Positions 6,323-6,587 of a stretch of DNA of 6,587 nucleotides are shown piece by piece. The position numbers were made by a program, and so were the translations under genes. How positions within the stretch are numbered: position 1 is the stretch's first letter; each line of letters begins with the position of its first letter. Location of the stretch: NCBI GenBank assembly GCA_021299075.1, contig JAJTFU010000150.1, positions 1 to 6,587 on the forward strand, read 5' to 3'. This DNA comes from Novosphingobium sp. Its GTDB lineage: Bacteria; Pseudomonadota; Alphaproteobacteria; Sphingomonadales; Sphingomonadaceae. The notes below the pieces were generated by a model. It was given only the letters and a program-made list of their open reading frames with translations, was not told where the DNA came from and made no database searches.

Positions 6323-6587
6323 TCCGCGCGCTGCTGGCGGCGACCACTGCGCTCGCTCTTTCCGCGCCAGCCCTTGCCGATACCCTGGTCGACAATGTCG
6401 ATGGCCTGACGATCGATGCGACCGGCGGGATCGAGCGCTTCACTGGGCTGCTGGTGGGTGATGATGGCCGGATCGTCCAGGTCCTGAAGCGCGGCGACAA
6501 GCGGCCCGGCAAGGTCGACTATTTCGTCGACGGCAAGGGCCAGGTCATGGTGCCCGGCATGATCGACAGCCACGGGCATGTCATGGG
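6319..6587 (+). CDS. Secreted amidohydrolase (YtcJ-like, Amidohydro_3), 3' end outside window
   Basis: The ATG at 6319 overlaps the TGA of the dehydrogenase (6320-6322), and 89 codons plus 2 bases are visible before the window ends. The N-terminus MIRALLAATTALALSAPALA is a clean Sec signal peptide with an A-L-A cleavage site after residue 20, so the enzyme should be periplasmic. The mature part begins DTLVDNVDGLTIDATG and passes through a small beta domain (FTGLLVGDDGRIVQV). It reaches VPGMIDSHGHVMG, the HxH metal-binding motif that opens the amidohydrolase TIM barrel. The DSHGHVMG form and the preceding beta domain resemble YtcJ-like metal-dependent amidohydrolases. The substrate is unknown. 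GGAG at 6314-6317 is only one base from the ATG, so translation probably depends on coupling to the upstream gene. Confidence 0.85.
   Translation, partial: MIRALLAATTALALSAPALADTLVDNVDGLTIDATGGIERFTGLLVGDDGRIVQVLKRGDKRPGKVDYFVDGKGQVMVPGMIDSHGHVM

Overview
This is a high-GC chromosomal window whose gene content and protein style suggest an alphaproteobacterium, most likely Sphingomonadales (Sphingomonadaceae or Erythrobacteraceae). The pointers are a Bpt-type leucyltransferase, a medium-form threonine ammonia-lyase with an ACT domain, a DUF4402 protein, and a YtcJ-like secreted amidohydrolase. The taxonomic placement is an inference from style; no marker gene is present.

Layout. Positions 1-1109 (+) carry a membrane-anchored AraC-family regulator. 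Its first hydrophobic segment lies in a different frame from the rest, so the gene is frameshifted near 84-87 or contains a sequence error there. Positions 1150-2604 (+) encode a Tat-exported S41-family serine peptidase, probably co-transcribed with the regulator. It converges, with only 10 bases between stop codons, on bpt (2615-3475, -), the aspartate/glutamate leucyltransferase of the N-degron pathway. A 139-base gap holding a perfect-looking GC hairpin follows, then a threonine ammonia-lyase (3615-4859, -). A 206-base divergent region separates this from a short DUF4402 reading frame (5066-5383, +) that has lost, or does not show, its N-terminal half. Then come a 3-hydroxyisobutyrate-dehydrogenase-family oxidoreductase (5414-6322, +) and a secreted amidohydrolase (6319-6587, +). 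The last two overlap in an ATGA, and the amidohydrolase runs off the window end.

How the genes relate. Two probable transcription pairs are visible: regulator plus peptidase, and dehydrogenase plus amidohydrolase. bpt and the threonine ammonia-lyase point the same way but are separated by a leader-like gap and have unrelated roles (protein turnover and isoleucine biosynthesis). I see no rRNA, tRNA, CRISPR, insertion sequence, prophage or defence genes. The window looks like ordinary core or soft-core chromosome. I did not find a convincing new biological system. The most worthwhile observations are the two apparently broken reading frames and the pairing of a membrane AraC regulator with an exported peptidase.
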